Assembly (NCBI RefSeq): GCF_018691265.1
Contig: NW_024881279.1
Coordinates: 6,043,243 to 6,107,242, forward strand
Direction of reading: 5' to 3'
Source of the DNA: Tyto alba
Taxonomy: Eukaryota > Chordata > Aves > Strigiformes > Tytonidae
Length of the DNA: 64,000 bases
Below the pieces are notes generated by a model, which searched no databases, was not told the origin of the DNA, and saw only the letters and a program-made list of their open reading frames with translations. This document shows, one piece after another, positions 13,201 through 25,600 of this stretch. The translations under genes and the position numbers were made by a program. Numbering within the stretch: the stretch's first letter is position 1; every line of letters begins with the position of its first letter.

Positions 13201-14248
13201 ATATTTTATGCTGTCTGGGTGGTTTTGCTTGTTGGTGTTTAGGGGGTGGGGAGGGATGTTGTCTCTTTAGCAGTTACTCTGAGTTATCCTGGTATTATCT
13301 ACATTCTCTGAGGATTGAGCCTCTGGAGGCTCTGAGCCTGCCCAGCAGTCCATAGGAAAGGAACAGATGTACCAGCTTCACGGATCCATGGGAACAGGAT
13401 GCTGATGCAGGGTAATGTTTGTTCTGTTAGGCAAGGTGATTATCAAACTGGTCAAAACCCAGGATCCTGGTTCTCATTGTTGGGAACTGAGCATCTTTCC
13501 TACTGATAGTGTCTGAACCTAAATCAAGGCCATTAGGAGCAAAGTACTAGTTCCTAAGTACTGGCAAAGTGACTACAAGAAGTCAAGGTGTTTTGTCAGG
13601 TTGTTTTTTCCTAATCAGAAACTGAGCTGTTGAAAACTTCTTAACAATAAGAGAGATATTTCATATAAGGAAAATCAACTGTCTGAGGCTGATAGGTGAA
13701 ATAGCCATAGAACAAGAAATGCAAGTCACATATCTCGGTACATAAAAGAAATTTGAGAGTCTGCACTGCCCCTGTGCCTGTGCTGCCTGTGGGAGGAGAA
13801 CTGCTGTGTCTGGAGCTGTGGGCAAATGGTATGTGATTGTTGGAGTCAGAACCAGACTGTGGTGTTGCTGTGGCAGGCAGTTGCACCACCAGGCCCTGCA
13901 GTTTCTGTACCAGCAGGGACCAGAATATTCTTTGTGGCCAATCCCTCCAGCTTTAGAGCTTCTCCATGTCAGCAGACTTTCAAACTGGGATAGTACGATA
14001 CATAAAATCAAATGCAAATATCTTGATGTGAATAATATTTACAGTAATATTTCATGCTTTTGTTTGCATTTCCCAGGTTTTTTTCTGCTAGTTCAGTGCA
14101 TGGGGAAAAACATGCCAATGCTCCTCACACAGGCACGTTATCATGTGGTCTCTGCTGTGAAGTCTTAGTGTTAATTATGTAAAATGTACTTTGATACCTG
14201 GGTGGTGTCTTTAACAATAAGAAGGAGTAGATGGTATGTGTGGTAAAC

Positions 14249-14278
14249 AGTTTAATTTGGTCAATAGTTTAATTTGGT
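14249..14278 (+). repeat. Short tandem duplication of a 14-mer
   Basis: AGTTTAATTTGGTC occurs at 14249-14262 and again at 14265-14278, offset by 16 bases. It is a small local duplication with no evident function. Confidence 0.85.
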
Positions 14279-17200
14279 CTGCAACTTAATGACATTTTAA
14301 AGTATGCACTGGCATTTCTGCTAGGCTGTCTGCCATCATTTTTGCCTTGACATGGCAAATAAAGGCTTACTAACTCAAGAAGGAATTAGCATGAAACATG
14401 TCCATCAATCTCCATAAAGAAGGATTATGTAGTAGAATTTTATTAACTCTGAAGTAAAGACAGTATAATTGAACAGAAATGTGTGCAGCAACTGATAGGG
14501 TTGTCTTGAAAAATCCTCAGCATTGGTAGTTTTCATTTTTTTTGAGCACAATTTTAATTCTAGCTTGCATTTTTTTTATTATCACTCCTCAGCCTTGTGG
14601 ATAATACTAAATATTTTATTTTGAGAAGCTTTCCAGAATAACCCGTGTTTCTTACCCTTCAAAAGTGACTGACTGACCTGAAATCAGATAAATTGCACAC
14701 AGGAAGGTACGTTCTATCACCTATATGCTGCAAAGTCACTTCTAGTTCAGCTGACTGTTATTAGCCCTACCTAGCAAAATGGTTCACAGCATCCTATATT
14801 GATAGCAGAAGATAAATGTTACAGTAGATGCACTTTAAAAGTTAATTCCAATTTTAGAAGCATTACCAGTAGCTGAAATATCCAGCGTTTTAGGTATGAA
14901 GAGTATCACTGGAATTGATATTACCTCTGCAAAAAGATTCTGAGGATCCGTTATAAATTGGCCAGGCTATTATGAACACATTCTATTGTATAGCATTATA
15001 TACTGCACAGCATGTACATTTTGGAAAAAAAATGGACGTAAATTAACCTTATAAATGGTTTCAGATCTCGTATTAAATGAACTGCTGTGAGTCTAATCAG
15101 AAAAGTATAGAAGTAAAAATGATTCCAATTGATTTCAGTGGTCTTGGATTCAAATCCTATGTGCATGTGATCATAAAAGTCATATTATGACACATTCAAG
15201 TTCTAAAAAAATTAACATATCTTCCCTGAGTTGCTTAACTTTTAAAGCTGTATGTTTTCTCATTAGATTCAGGAATGCCTTCTGCATCAGTATCACTCTT
15301 CCTTTCCATGCAGAGCTCCTGTTAACTGCAATAGGAGTTTGATGCATGGAGAGACAGTAGGATCAGCCTTAAAAAGGTGAGGAAGTAAGAAATTATTTGC
15401 TCAGCTTTCTTTACTCGGTGTATTACACAAGCTTGGTGACTTTTCAGTCATTAATTACAACTGACATGAAATAAGACTGAATCAAAGTTTTCTTGTTTCT
15501 TCTAAGGTGTTATTTTACAAGGGTTTGTATAGGTTCTCTATTTTTAAGTCAAATGTTTGTACCAATTACATATATGTAACCAAACTGTTGACATTACCAG
15601 ATGTTGAGAAACTTTGGGAATAATTCGATTTTTACCTCATTCCAACCCGCTCAAATTCTGCAGGCCTACAGCTCTCTAGCTGAAATCCACATTTAAATCA
15701 GAATGAGATTTTTTTGTTGTTTGAATAGATCAGCGATTTCATGACACAGGTTTAGTGAGATTAATATTCTTAAATTACTTAAAAAGCCTATCCAGTCCTT
15801 TATATAGTCCAACAAAATAACTGTCCCCAGTCTCTGAAAGTCTTTTCCTTTCCTCTCAAAAATACTGAGAAAGCATCTTTAATTACAGAATGAAGGAGCT
15901 GTGTTAACTTTTTATACTGCTACTTACCACCAAAGCATGCTTTGATGCAACTGCAGAAAAAACTTACTTTGGTTAAGGAGTGTCCTAATGATACTTAAAC
16001 TCAGCAGGTTTTCCATATCCTTGGACTACACTATAGTAAATTGTAATTAATTTTTTTTATAAGCAGCCGAGCTATGAAAAGGAAAAATTGGACAAATATG
16101 CTTTAATTCTTTACAATCAGATCATTAGAGATGCAGCACTTTAAATTGCTAATTATTAAATCCAGAATATTTTTTTCTTGCAGCAATGTGATTGAGGTAC
16201 CTGAGGCCGGATACGTATGACATTAATAATATTCAGTTATCTGTTACATCAGATCACTTCATCACCTTTATATGGCACTTTGTAGAGTTCTTCATTATTG
16301 GGTTCAGGACCCCAGGTGAAGCAATACTGTGACCACCTCATTCCTGTGAGTTTCCCCAGCAGAGAATATAGTAAAGAGATTGCTAATTGCTTTTGTGAAA
16401 TGCTTCAGTTCAATGATATGCACAAGTAACCATCCAGAAACTCAGATCCCTCACAGGAGAATTCCTTGGATTATTAAAGAGACATCCTTCTCTTTTTTAA
16501 TTTTATTTAAGATACAGAATCAAATTAGAGACAGTAAAGCCTGGGTTTGCTTTGCTTGGTCTCAGTGCACCGATATTTTTAAGCCTGCTAAATACTTCTA
16601 CCTTCATCACTGATGTTTGTGTGTCTCAATGTTTTCTTTCCAAATCCTCATTATTGGTTTCTTAATCCATTTTTGTTTTGTTCTGGGCATGATAAAAGCA
16701 AAAAACCACCTTTTGGTTTGTTGCAGCTCACTTCTGTCTTCACTTAGTTCATTCTAAGTCAGGTTGCCAAAACACAGCATGTAACTCAGGCTTTGGATCT
16801 GCATCAGCTTAATCCTTTCTAATTCCTGATTTATGTAACCCTTTTCTTTCCCCCATCCCTAGCTGTGCACTCCTTCAGCTCACTTGGACTTTATCCAGCA
16901 TATCTTGATTCATTTTTTCCCTAATTTACAAGTGAATCTACAACTTCTATCTGGTTGTTTTTCCACTCAAAAGCCTAAAAGAGGTTACTCACACAAACTA
17001 CTATAGAGTGTGAAAAGTAGAAGTAGAAAACTCTGGTCTCTGCCCAAATAGTCTTGAGCACGAGCCCAAAATTGGGTTAAACAAACAATAAGGGGTGGAA
17101 AAGAAGCTGGGGAGGAAGACAGAAAGATTTCATTAGAAGTAGTGATAGTATGGCAACATTGATTAAATAGGTGCAGTATTGAGATAGACATATTTTTATG

Positions 17201-20200
17201 TAGGATTTTGTAGGAACAACTGCTTAATACTTTTTCCATATCACACTGAGGAGGTTCATAGGCACTGTAATGTTGGGGGCTATGTAGTGAGTGATGTACA
17301 AAGGTATCACAAGGTACTTGTACAAGATATTTGACTCATTTATCATTGATATGGCATTAGAAGAAGTAGTTCTTAGTTCATGTAGCTCTAATTTTCCATG
17401 CAGATTCCCCACATTCTTCTAAATAAGATGTGTTCTTTCTGTCCTTTCTTTATTTAAAAAATATTCTTATAGTTTCAATAAACAGCACTTTTTCTATAAT
17501 CTGGAAATACTGTGAATTTTTCTTGAAATAAATCACTCCTGAGGTAAACTATGGATTTGAATTACAGAAAACATTCTTTGTGAACTCAAATACCATTTAA
17601 TCACCCCAAATATCACTTTTAAAGGTTTCTGTCACCTCAAATAATATATCATTCATGCATAGCCCAAGTGGTACTGCTTTGCTGAAGGAAAGTATAGTTT
17701 ACTTTCTACATGAGAAAGTCTTATAAGTATAGCTGTGATTTTTCATTTTTATTTTCCATAATAGAAACTTGGGAATTAGGGATTTTTTCTAGTGATACAG
17801 TTGTGGTTAGTCAGGTTAGTTCAGGTGCATGTGTTAGATACAATGTCAAGATATAGATCACCAAGTGATAAATATGTAAATACATAAGTCTAAATATGTT
17901 TGGGCAAGAAAATCCACATCTCCAAGGGTATTTCCTGGTGTTCTCTAGCAACCAAATGTTCAGAAATGAGCTGTAGGAAGTTAAGATTTTAATTCTTTTG
18001 TGTCTGATCATTTCCCTGACATATAAAAAGGGCAGCTAGAATGTGAGGAAATTTGAAGCACAGAATTTTTTCATTGCTCTTAAAATTTCAGGTAAAATAA
18101 AATAAATAAATAGAAGGCAGTCAGGGAAACAGTATTTGCATTTCTTCTAATATGGGGCCAAATTATGAAATTCAAATACTTTATTGGGTATTTACTATAT
18201 ATTACAACTCAGGACAAAATGGGAGAAAAAATTCTTGGATAAGCCTTCAGAAAAAAAAAAAAAAATGGTGTGATAATATGTTGGGTTTGGGTGTATCTAC
18301 TAAGCCTGCAAAATATACTCTTTTTTTGTTTTGCCTTTGTATCTTGTGCTGAATTTACTGGAAATTCATAATTGGAATCAGTGTAAAACTTTCATGACAC
18401 TTGTTCTCCTTGTGAATTTTGCACAAATGCATTTTGCATTTTGGATTGTGCAGAAACACCTCAAACCATGGACTTACATGATTCTTCACCTGTAAACATT
18501 TTGTAGAGGATGTCATGTCCCTGAAATTCCTGGATGGGGATGAGATGGAAAGAACAAGAAAAAAAAGTACTTTTTCAGTGTGAATTGGTTCTTCAGTTTG
18601 TTTGGAAATTCCAGAAGTGATGTACATTCAGGACTTTGAATAATAGATGTGAACATCAGGTACTTGGTACTGTTGAAAATGAGGGTCTTGGAACTTGCTT
18701 ATTAAGGAATTGAGTAGAATTGTCTTGACTATCTTCCCTTCCTACTTCATATGTTCTCTTTGCAGTGTGTAACCTATCTCATGGCTGGGCCAGTTGGGCT
18801 GATAGCAACTTTTTTTGGTAGCGTTTCTGTAGGCTGTGGTGTCAGAACAGTGGTTCTTGAGTAGTCCATGTGAGATTCACTTCTGGCTTTCCACTAAACT
18901 AGAAAAACTGTGCTAGCAAAAACTTCCTTGCTGCTTCATTTCAGGAGTCTTCAGATAGGGGATGAGCTAGGATAAAAATTGGTGGTTGGAAGGTGATGTG
19001 ATGTTCTTTTCAAATTCAATTGTAGTCCAATTAAATGATTATGTAACATAAGCAGCAGGGTTAACAATGGCTCTATAGTTGTTGAATATAGAAATTCACT
19101 CTATATTTGATGTTACCTACTTCTGAATATGTCAAAAATATTTATCTGATTTGCAGAATGGGGAGATATTAATTTGTCATTTGAAGATCTGATAAGCATA
19201 GTTTTGAGGGCTGGAAAGAAAACAGTTCCCAATTTACTGTGGCAATAACAGATGGGTTACATTCATGCAGTGGGAAAATGATCTGTTGCCACCAATTTTG
19301 TCTGGAATTTTTTCTTGGGTTTCTCATGGAAAAGAGCTGCTAATGTTCTACAGAAATTTGCTGCAAGACAGGCACATCATTATTTTACAATTCTTCAAAA
19401 GTCCAAACCTTTCCACTGAAATGAAAGAGGTTTGCTTTCTTTGTTGCTTATTCCATAGACATTAACAACTCTCTTCATTAAAACTGTATGATATAGTGAA
19501 AAGAATTTTTTATTATTCATAAATAATGGCTGTTGGCCTGGAGAGCAGCCAGTGAAATGAGTGATATAATGGGGCCCTTGATTTTAAAAAAGTTTTATTT
19601 GTATTTGAGCTCTGGCAGCAGCTTTTTATTGAATGAAAGCTGTAATACTCATAATACATTTTGCATGATGGAACATTGGCTCCAAACCTGACATAAAAAC
19701 ATTGCTTAAGTGACAAAGTTAATCAAGCTCCTGATCATTTGGGTCTCCTCAGATTTGATTAAATTAGTGAGAAATAGAGAAAATATAAATATAATCAATG
19801 TTGAAAGGGAAAAGAAGCATTATAGGTAGCTTCAAGTTGTTTGTAAATAGATAAGGAATGACCTAAGATGACAGCATAAGCAAGTTATCAGAATAGGAGT
19901 TAAGATATAAGCCATTTGAATCTGTTCAGCATTTTATTAATATTCTGTGTTTCTGGAACTGTTTGTTCGGGTGCATGAAGGATTAAAAAGTGCACATTGA
20001 ATATTTCAGCAGGGAGGCAGTAAAATTGTGAAATCATGATAATAACTTTGGAAAAAAGGGTTATATGAGTTCTCTGGCATCTGTATTTTGGCTGCAATCC
20101 GTCCAAAGCTATTTCATGGAGCAAAGCTGTATTCTAGTGGTTGGGTTTTTTTGGCATTGGGAAAAATTGTGGAAGATTGAGCGACATTAAAATAGTTGTT

Positions 20201-21824
20201 AATGTGGTGTAAAATCATGAATGGACAAAGGTACAAAATGTCATCACAGGAAAAGTTGCAATATTTTGCAAACCTGAAAATTGATTTATTCCATTTTCTT
20301 TAGTTGGTAAATTTAAAATGGCTTGGGGATACTTGGATGAGTAGAAGGGAAATTATTTTGTTTAACTGATGTGACCTTCACTATCAGCCAGCAGTTTACA
20401 GTGTTAACAGACATTGTAGCATGGTTTAGAACCACTCCATAAATTGCCGTTTCCTGAGGTAGGGGCTTTGTTTTAATATACCTCAACATACTTGTGCATT
20501 TTAGCTCCATTAAATCAGAGAATGACCAAATACTAGATCTGTCATAGAGGTCACTGTACTGTAGAGCTTGAGCTCCTCAAGATGAAAGTTATAGGTGTAC
20601 CAACTGGAACTAGAACCTCTTTCCCTAGCAACAAAAGTTTGCCCAACAGTGCGTAGAGAATCTCAAGGTGAGCTATTCAGACAGGGAAAAGAGAAGCTAT
20701 CACAGATGCTGTTCAGATTTTCCTTTACCTTGCTCATTAGCGAAGTTTAGGTACGTATATGACATTGCTCATTTTCAGGAGAGGTCAGAAAGTTTTCCCC
20801 AAAAGTTCACCCAAATTAAGGATACATTATATTAATTTTGGATTGTATGGAAAGCCACAAAATTTTTCTCCTATTATTTCTTAAATAATTTTTTTCCTGG
20901 AAGACAGTACTTCAGCCCAGCTTCTCTTTTCAGGTAGTGCAGAACTACACTTCCTTTGACTTTTTTTAAGGCTCATATACTGAATAGTTCTGAAAACCTG
21001 TAATTTCTTCTGTTTTTATTGTAAAACTCTCTTTAAAAGCTGTTGCTGGCAAACCCTCTGACTATTCTTTCAAGTCTTACACAAAGTAGTAAATGTCTTT
21101 GATAGGTAATAGAAGGATTCAACATATGCATATACAATCATATTAGCTAAGCTAAAAAGATGTGGCTTTCACTCTGTGCCTCATCAGTAGAGCCCTGAGA
21201 GCATAAACCTCTTCATGGGGGAAATTGTTACTCAAGTGCTTGATTTTGACAGATGCTGTGATCTGTAGTCTTGAATGATAACCACTCTCATTGAAATCAA
21301 CAGGAATATCAATAGGAAGAGATGTAATATTCTATAGGAGCTGCTTTTTACTCTTCTAAATCAAACTAGACTTAGGATGATTGAGATTTTACTGTTTCTG
21401 GATAGCTCTTTTTATCATTGTGGTGGAGATAAACCAAGAAACAATGGGCCTTATTTCTCTGTATCTGTGCAAAATGAATATAGGAGATTTGGCTTTGTTA
21501 GCAACAGTGGTTTTCTACCTACTTTAGTCTGACTCTCCATAAGTGCAAATAACTTTGCATGTTTTTAGAGAAAGTTTCCTTACTGGTTCATACACAGTTT
21601 TCATAATATACAAAATTTGTTCATTGTTATACTTTGACGTCGTGGTTTGGGCCTGGTCGGCAGCCAACCACCACGCAGCGGCTCTCTCTCCCATCTCCTC
21701 CAGCAATGAGAAGGGACAGAGAGCCAGGATTGGGGTTCGAGATAGGACTGGGATGGGGAAAAATCCCCCTTTATGGTCACGAGCAAAAGGCAGACTCGTT
21801 AGGGGAAGAAAAAAAGAACATACA

Positions 21825-21830
21825 TTTATT
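21825..21830 (-). promoter_or_regulatory. LTR polyadenylation signal AATAAA
   Basis: TTTATT on the plus strand gives AATAAA on the minus strand, downstream of the LTR TATA box. This is the expected place for the signal near the end of R, with about 190 bases left for the rest of R and U5. Whether it is used is not shown. Confidence 0.55.
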
Positions 21831-22542
21831 ACAGACACTAACAACACATAACAGAGTAGGACAGTGAGAAGCATTGCCACATCTTGAGAACACCTTCCCC
21901 CCACCCCTCCCTTCTTCCCGGGCTCAGTTCTGCTCCCGATATCTCTACCTCCTCCCCCAGTGGCGCAGGGGCAGGGAATGGGGGGTGCAGTCAGTGCTGC
22001 CACTTCCTTCATCTTCGGTGAGCGGAGTGTCTGAAACTTGTTCCTCCTGCTCCATCGTGGTCCCCCTCTCATAGGAGACAGTCCTCCACAAACTTTCTCT
22101 GACTTGAATTCCTCCCATGGGCCGCAGCGTTCCCCACACTGCTCCGTCATGGGTCACTAACTTCCTCCGACTGGATTCCCTCCCACAGCTGCAGCCCTTC
22201 CCGAGCTGCTCCGGTGTGGGACTCCCCCGCATGCTGCAATCCTCCCAGCGCTGAATTACAGCAGCAGGGCTGCCTTTTCCCATGAGACCCCGGCCTTCTT
22301 CGGGCACAGAACCTTGATCATCTGAGCAGGAGCAACAGGCCATAAATCAATGTCTGCTCCACCGTAGATGATCATGTGTGGCAGAGGGGGGACCGTCCTG
22401 CCGTCTCACCACAGGATACAGGGGGGTCTCTGCTCTGGCACACCTCCCCCCTCATTTCTTCCTCCATTCCTCCACTGACCTTGGTGTTCATGCAGCTGCA
22501 GCAACTCCTCCTCACCAGTCCCACTGCCCGTCACCACGTCCC

Positions 22543-22552
22543 TTTTTAAATA
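22543..22552 (-). promoter_or_regulatory. LTR TATA box
   Basis: The minus strand reads TATTTAAAAAGGG here, a good TATA-type element. It lies 22 bases downstream of a CCAAT box and about 140 bases from the inferred U3 start. This would be the core promoter of the LTR, directing transcription leftward in window coordinates. Confidence 0.6.
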
Positions 22553-22574
22553 CGTTATCACAGAGGCGCAGCTG

Positions 22575-22579
22575 ATTGG
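22575..22579 (-). promoter_or_regulatory. LTR CCAAT box
   Basis: ATTGG on the plus strand gives CCAAT on the minus strand, in the context TCCAATCAG, which fits the usual NF-Y site. Its position just upstream of the TATA box supports the LTR reading. Confidence 0.5.
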
Positions 22580-22689
22580 ACAAAAGTGGATCTGACTTGG
22601 AGCTGGGGGAGCTTCGAGAAGGTTCTCACAGGGGTCCACCCCTATAATGCCCTCCCCTGCCACCAAAAAAACTCCACCACTCACTCAAC

Positions 22690-25600
22690 CTATTTTGGCT
22701 AAAGGTAGCATTTGTTAAAGATCAAGTAATTAGAATCACATAACTACTATATTCAACTAATGCTGTCTTTACCATCAAGAGTCTGCTATTGATAAGGAAA
22801 CATAATTTAAAATGTAGCTTTCTAATTAGTTGTACACCTGTGTAACCATCTGGACCAGTGGTATCAGCCCCAGTTCACCCTTGAAACTATCAGTGAGATT
22901 TTGGAGACATCTTCCATTCCAACATCATACATCACTGAATCTGCTCTTACAGCTTCTTGTTAATATTCATGAAACACGCTTTGCAGATTTGTATTGCAAA
23001 AAATCTTAATACCTACCACTGTGCACATCATTTGGAATGAATGATTTTCCAGCTTGAACATTACTAGCCTTGTTCCTAAAAATATCCCATATTTTATGTA
23101 AGCAGCTTGTTGGACAAATTGTTTAGATGATGAAAGTTTTTCCTGTAGGCATGTTTGTTGCTTATCTGAAATTTTGAAGGATTTGATAATGTAAAGGAGT
23201 AGAAAGCTTTGAATCAGACTCAACTCTTCGAGTTTATGTCTAATGACTGCCCCAGGAATAGAGATCAGGCTGTGTGAATTACATTCCAATCAATGCATGA
23301 CCCAAGCTGAAAGATTTGCCTGTAAAACTTTGTTAAAGGAGTGACTTGGGATACTGTGTTCAATTTTCAAACGTGATTTGCCACTTGGTAGTTTTGAAAT
23401 CAGTGGTACTTAGGCTCCTAGGGACAGATTTAGTGATGTCATCTCTAGGAAGTATCATATCTGGAAGATATAATTTCTAGTGATTGCTCCGGGAAGCAAC
23501 TGTTTTAAGTGTGAATTTAGATTATTGTGGTGATTCTTGTACATACTGCATATGGATCTTAACATACATATACACACCTTTAAAACACTGGCTCCTGACT
23601 TCCAGTGTCCTCAAGATGAATTTGGGAAATGATCAATCATACTTCTGAAAATGTTCTCATAGTCCAGATTTATTAAAATAATTATGATGATTATCCAGGT
23701 TTGACTCCTTTATTTTGTCAGGACTAAGTAATTGTCACTGCAAAATTCAATTTTCAATTAACTGACGCCATTTGAAGAAAATTGCACAGAATTTAAAGGG
23801 TGAAAGACAAAAGATTGTGGACGATTAGAATGAAGTATTTGCAGCCAGACTGTAACAACCAGCCCTCAGATGTAGTTGAGCATGGAGGTAGGATTATGGA
23901 TGGTGTCTTGTAGCTCAAATCTTGAGCAAAGTGAAATCCCCCTGCCAGAAGCCAAGACCCTGGAAGTGATTGTGTGTGTGAACTTGAGAACCCCGCATAG
24001 CCCCTCATGCAGGTGGGCAGCCAGGACATTACGGGGAGAATAGGAGCAAAATTCCTAAAGATTGTTAATGTAAATCAATCAAAATTCTAACTTAAGGGTT
24101 AGCTGAAATTTCTTCTTTTAACTGGATTGTTCCACCACTGGTACAGCCTGAATGTCTATTTTGGTAAAATCTGAAACACTGTCTGCACTCCTAATGATCT
24201 GCTTAACATATATACATGCACTTAATAACCCCTGGTAGAGCTTACTAAAAATTGTACCAAATCCAATCTGAATTCAATGCGAATAATATTTTAGCCCATC
24301 TAGAATATGTCTGAATTTTGGTCTGGGAATAGGTTACTCTGATTCTCTCTGGAAGGTTCCATATGCCTCTGTAATAATTTCCATATTTTTAGCATTGATC
24401 TCCAGTTAATGCAGTCAACTTGCCTGACAGCCTTTAGGTCCTGAAGTCAAGATTTTCCTTTGTTATATACGGACAGATGAGCAATCAGCAAATCCAGTGA
24501 AATCTGACAGTCAGTCTCATGTTAGGCTGCAACATTTTTCAAGATGAGGGTATAAATACGCATTAGTAGCTTCCACAGATTTTTGGAAGATTCTGTTAGC
24601 TATTTCTTTCCTGATTTTACTTTGGAAGTGAACAAACTCATTTCTATAACTGTATGGTTATAGAATTAATTAATGACAAAATAAAAAGAAGTTAAATTAA
24701 CGTTGCTTTGCCAAATCATTTGTATTTTCCTGCTTTCATGACAGTGACAGATGAAGTGTATGGACTTTGGCTATTGTATATGTTCTGTCAGCATGTACAA
24801 ACCCCACATTCAGAGAAATGTTCATTCAAAGCATTACAGGAGAGCTGCAAGGAGTAATTAATTAACAGATAAAGAACCAGCAGATGTTGGTTAAAAACAT
24901 GGCATAGTATCTGGGTTCTGTGGGCTACAGGAAACTTACTGGAGGTTGGAGAAGGGTTTCCTCTACCAGAAGTTCATTTCTTTCAACAGGGAGAATTATG
25001 ACAGGTAGTAATCAATAAGGAAGATGATAACATGCGTACTAAAGTTGAGAAGAAAAATTCTTTATGGGAAGAAAAGACAAAGCCTAAACATTGCATGGTT
25101 TTGATCCTTCTTCTCATGCTGAGGAGAGAACATAATGTTAAAAGTGAGGCTACTGCTACACGTACATATAAGCAAACAAAGCAGAAAGATCAAACATTAT
25201 TAATGGAAAAATACCAGGCTCCAGTCTTTGTGCAGATGGACATGAAACAGAATGTGTTTACTGTTGAATATTCTTCAGATCACAGTGGGTGCTGTATGAA
25301 AAGGTAAACAAATCACGAGCAGCAGTACTATTACACAGACCCCCAGCAATTAGTTAGCAGCAAAGGGATCCACAAAAAACTCTAGGAGCACTCCTGCACT
25401 ATTTGCAAACTACAGAAATGTCACAAGAAAGATATTCAACCTGTGCAATCAAATACCTGAATAAACACTGAAGGGCTATTTATCTAAGCTGTACCAAATG
25501 ATTGGCTCATGGAATTATCAAATCTTAAAAGATGAGTTAATTCCTGGTAATTAGTAACAAGAACAAATGAGATCAAATAATCATTCAGAGAATCTATCCT

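Larger units (their letters stand above)
9437..21637. other. Long unique AT-rich stretch without a recognisable gene
   Basis: I see no supported gene, RNA or clear transposon in these 12 kb. A 147-codon minus-strand frame (9640-10083) covers a purine-rich strip and gives a Ser/Pro/Phe/Leu-rich product typical of composition bias. Frames at 10559-10906 are T-rich and hydrophobic in two phases at once, also a composition effect. Mutually antisense frames at 13641-14168 give no familiar protein. Old repeat traces resembling the TTCAATGGG class may lie near 15125-15160 and 21280-21300, too short to delimit. Simple tracts include A15 at 11059 and A15 at 18251. Confidence 0.55.
21638..22687 (-). 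mobile_element. Endogenous retroviral solo LTR (minus strand)
   Basis: The left edge is set by comparison with the second copy at 63827: the two match from 21638/63827 rightward and not before. Read on the minus strand the element has, in order, a CCAAT box, a TATA box and an AATAAA signal, as expected of U3-R-U5 of an LTR. The right edge is placed near 22683-22687, where CA dinucleotides on the plus strand would give the TG start of U3; it is approximate. It is much richer in G+C and CpG than its flanks. The sequence past U5 shows no recognisable primer-binding site or gag, so it is most simply a solo LTR. I find no convincing target-site duplication and cannot assign a clade. The open frames inside it, up to 208 codons, are by-products of its GC-rich composition. 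Confidence 0.8.

Noticed and set aside
21735..21750. GGGGTTCGAGAT as a tRNA B-box.
   Set aside because: It lies within the LTR and repeats in the second LTR copy. No A-box or cloverleaf surrounds it.
21524..22150. A 208-codon minus-strand open frame, the longest in the window, with further frames at 21945-22343 and 22406-22684.
   Set aside because: They lie within the GC-rich LTR, overlap each other in several phases and give no known protein. They are composition by-products.
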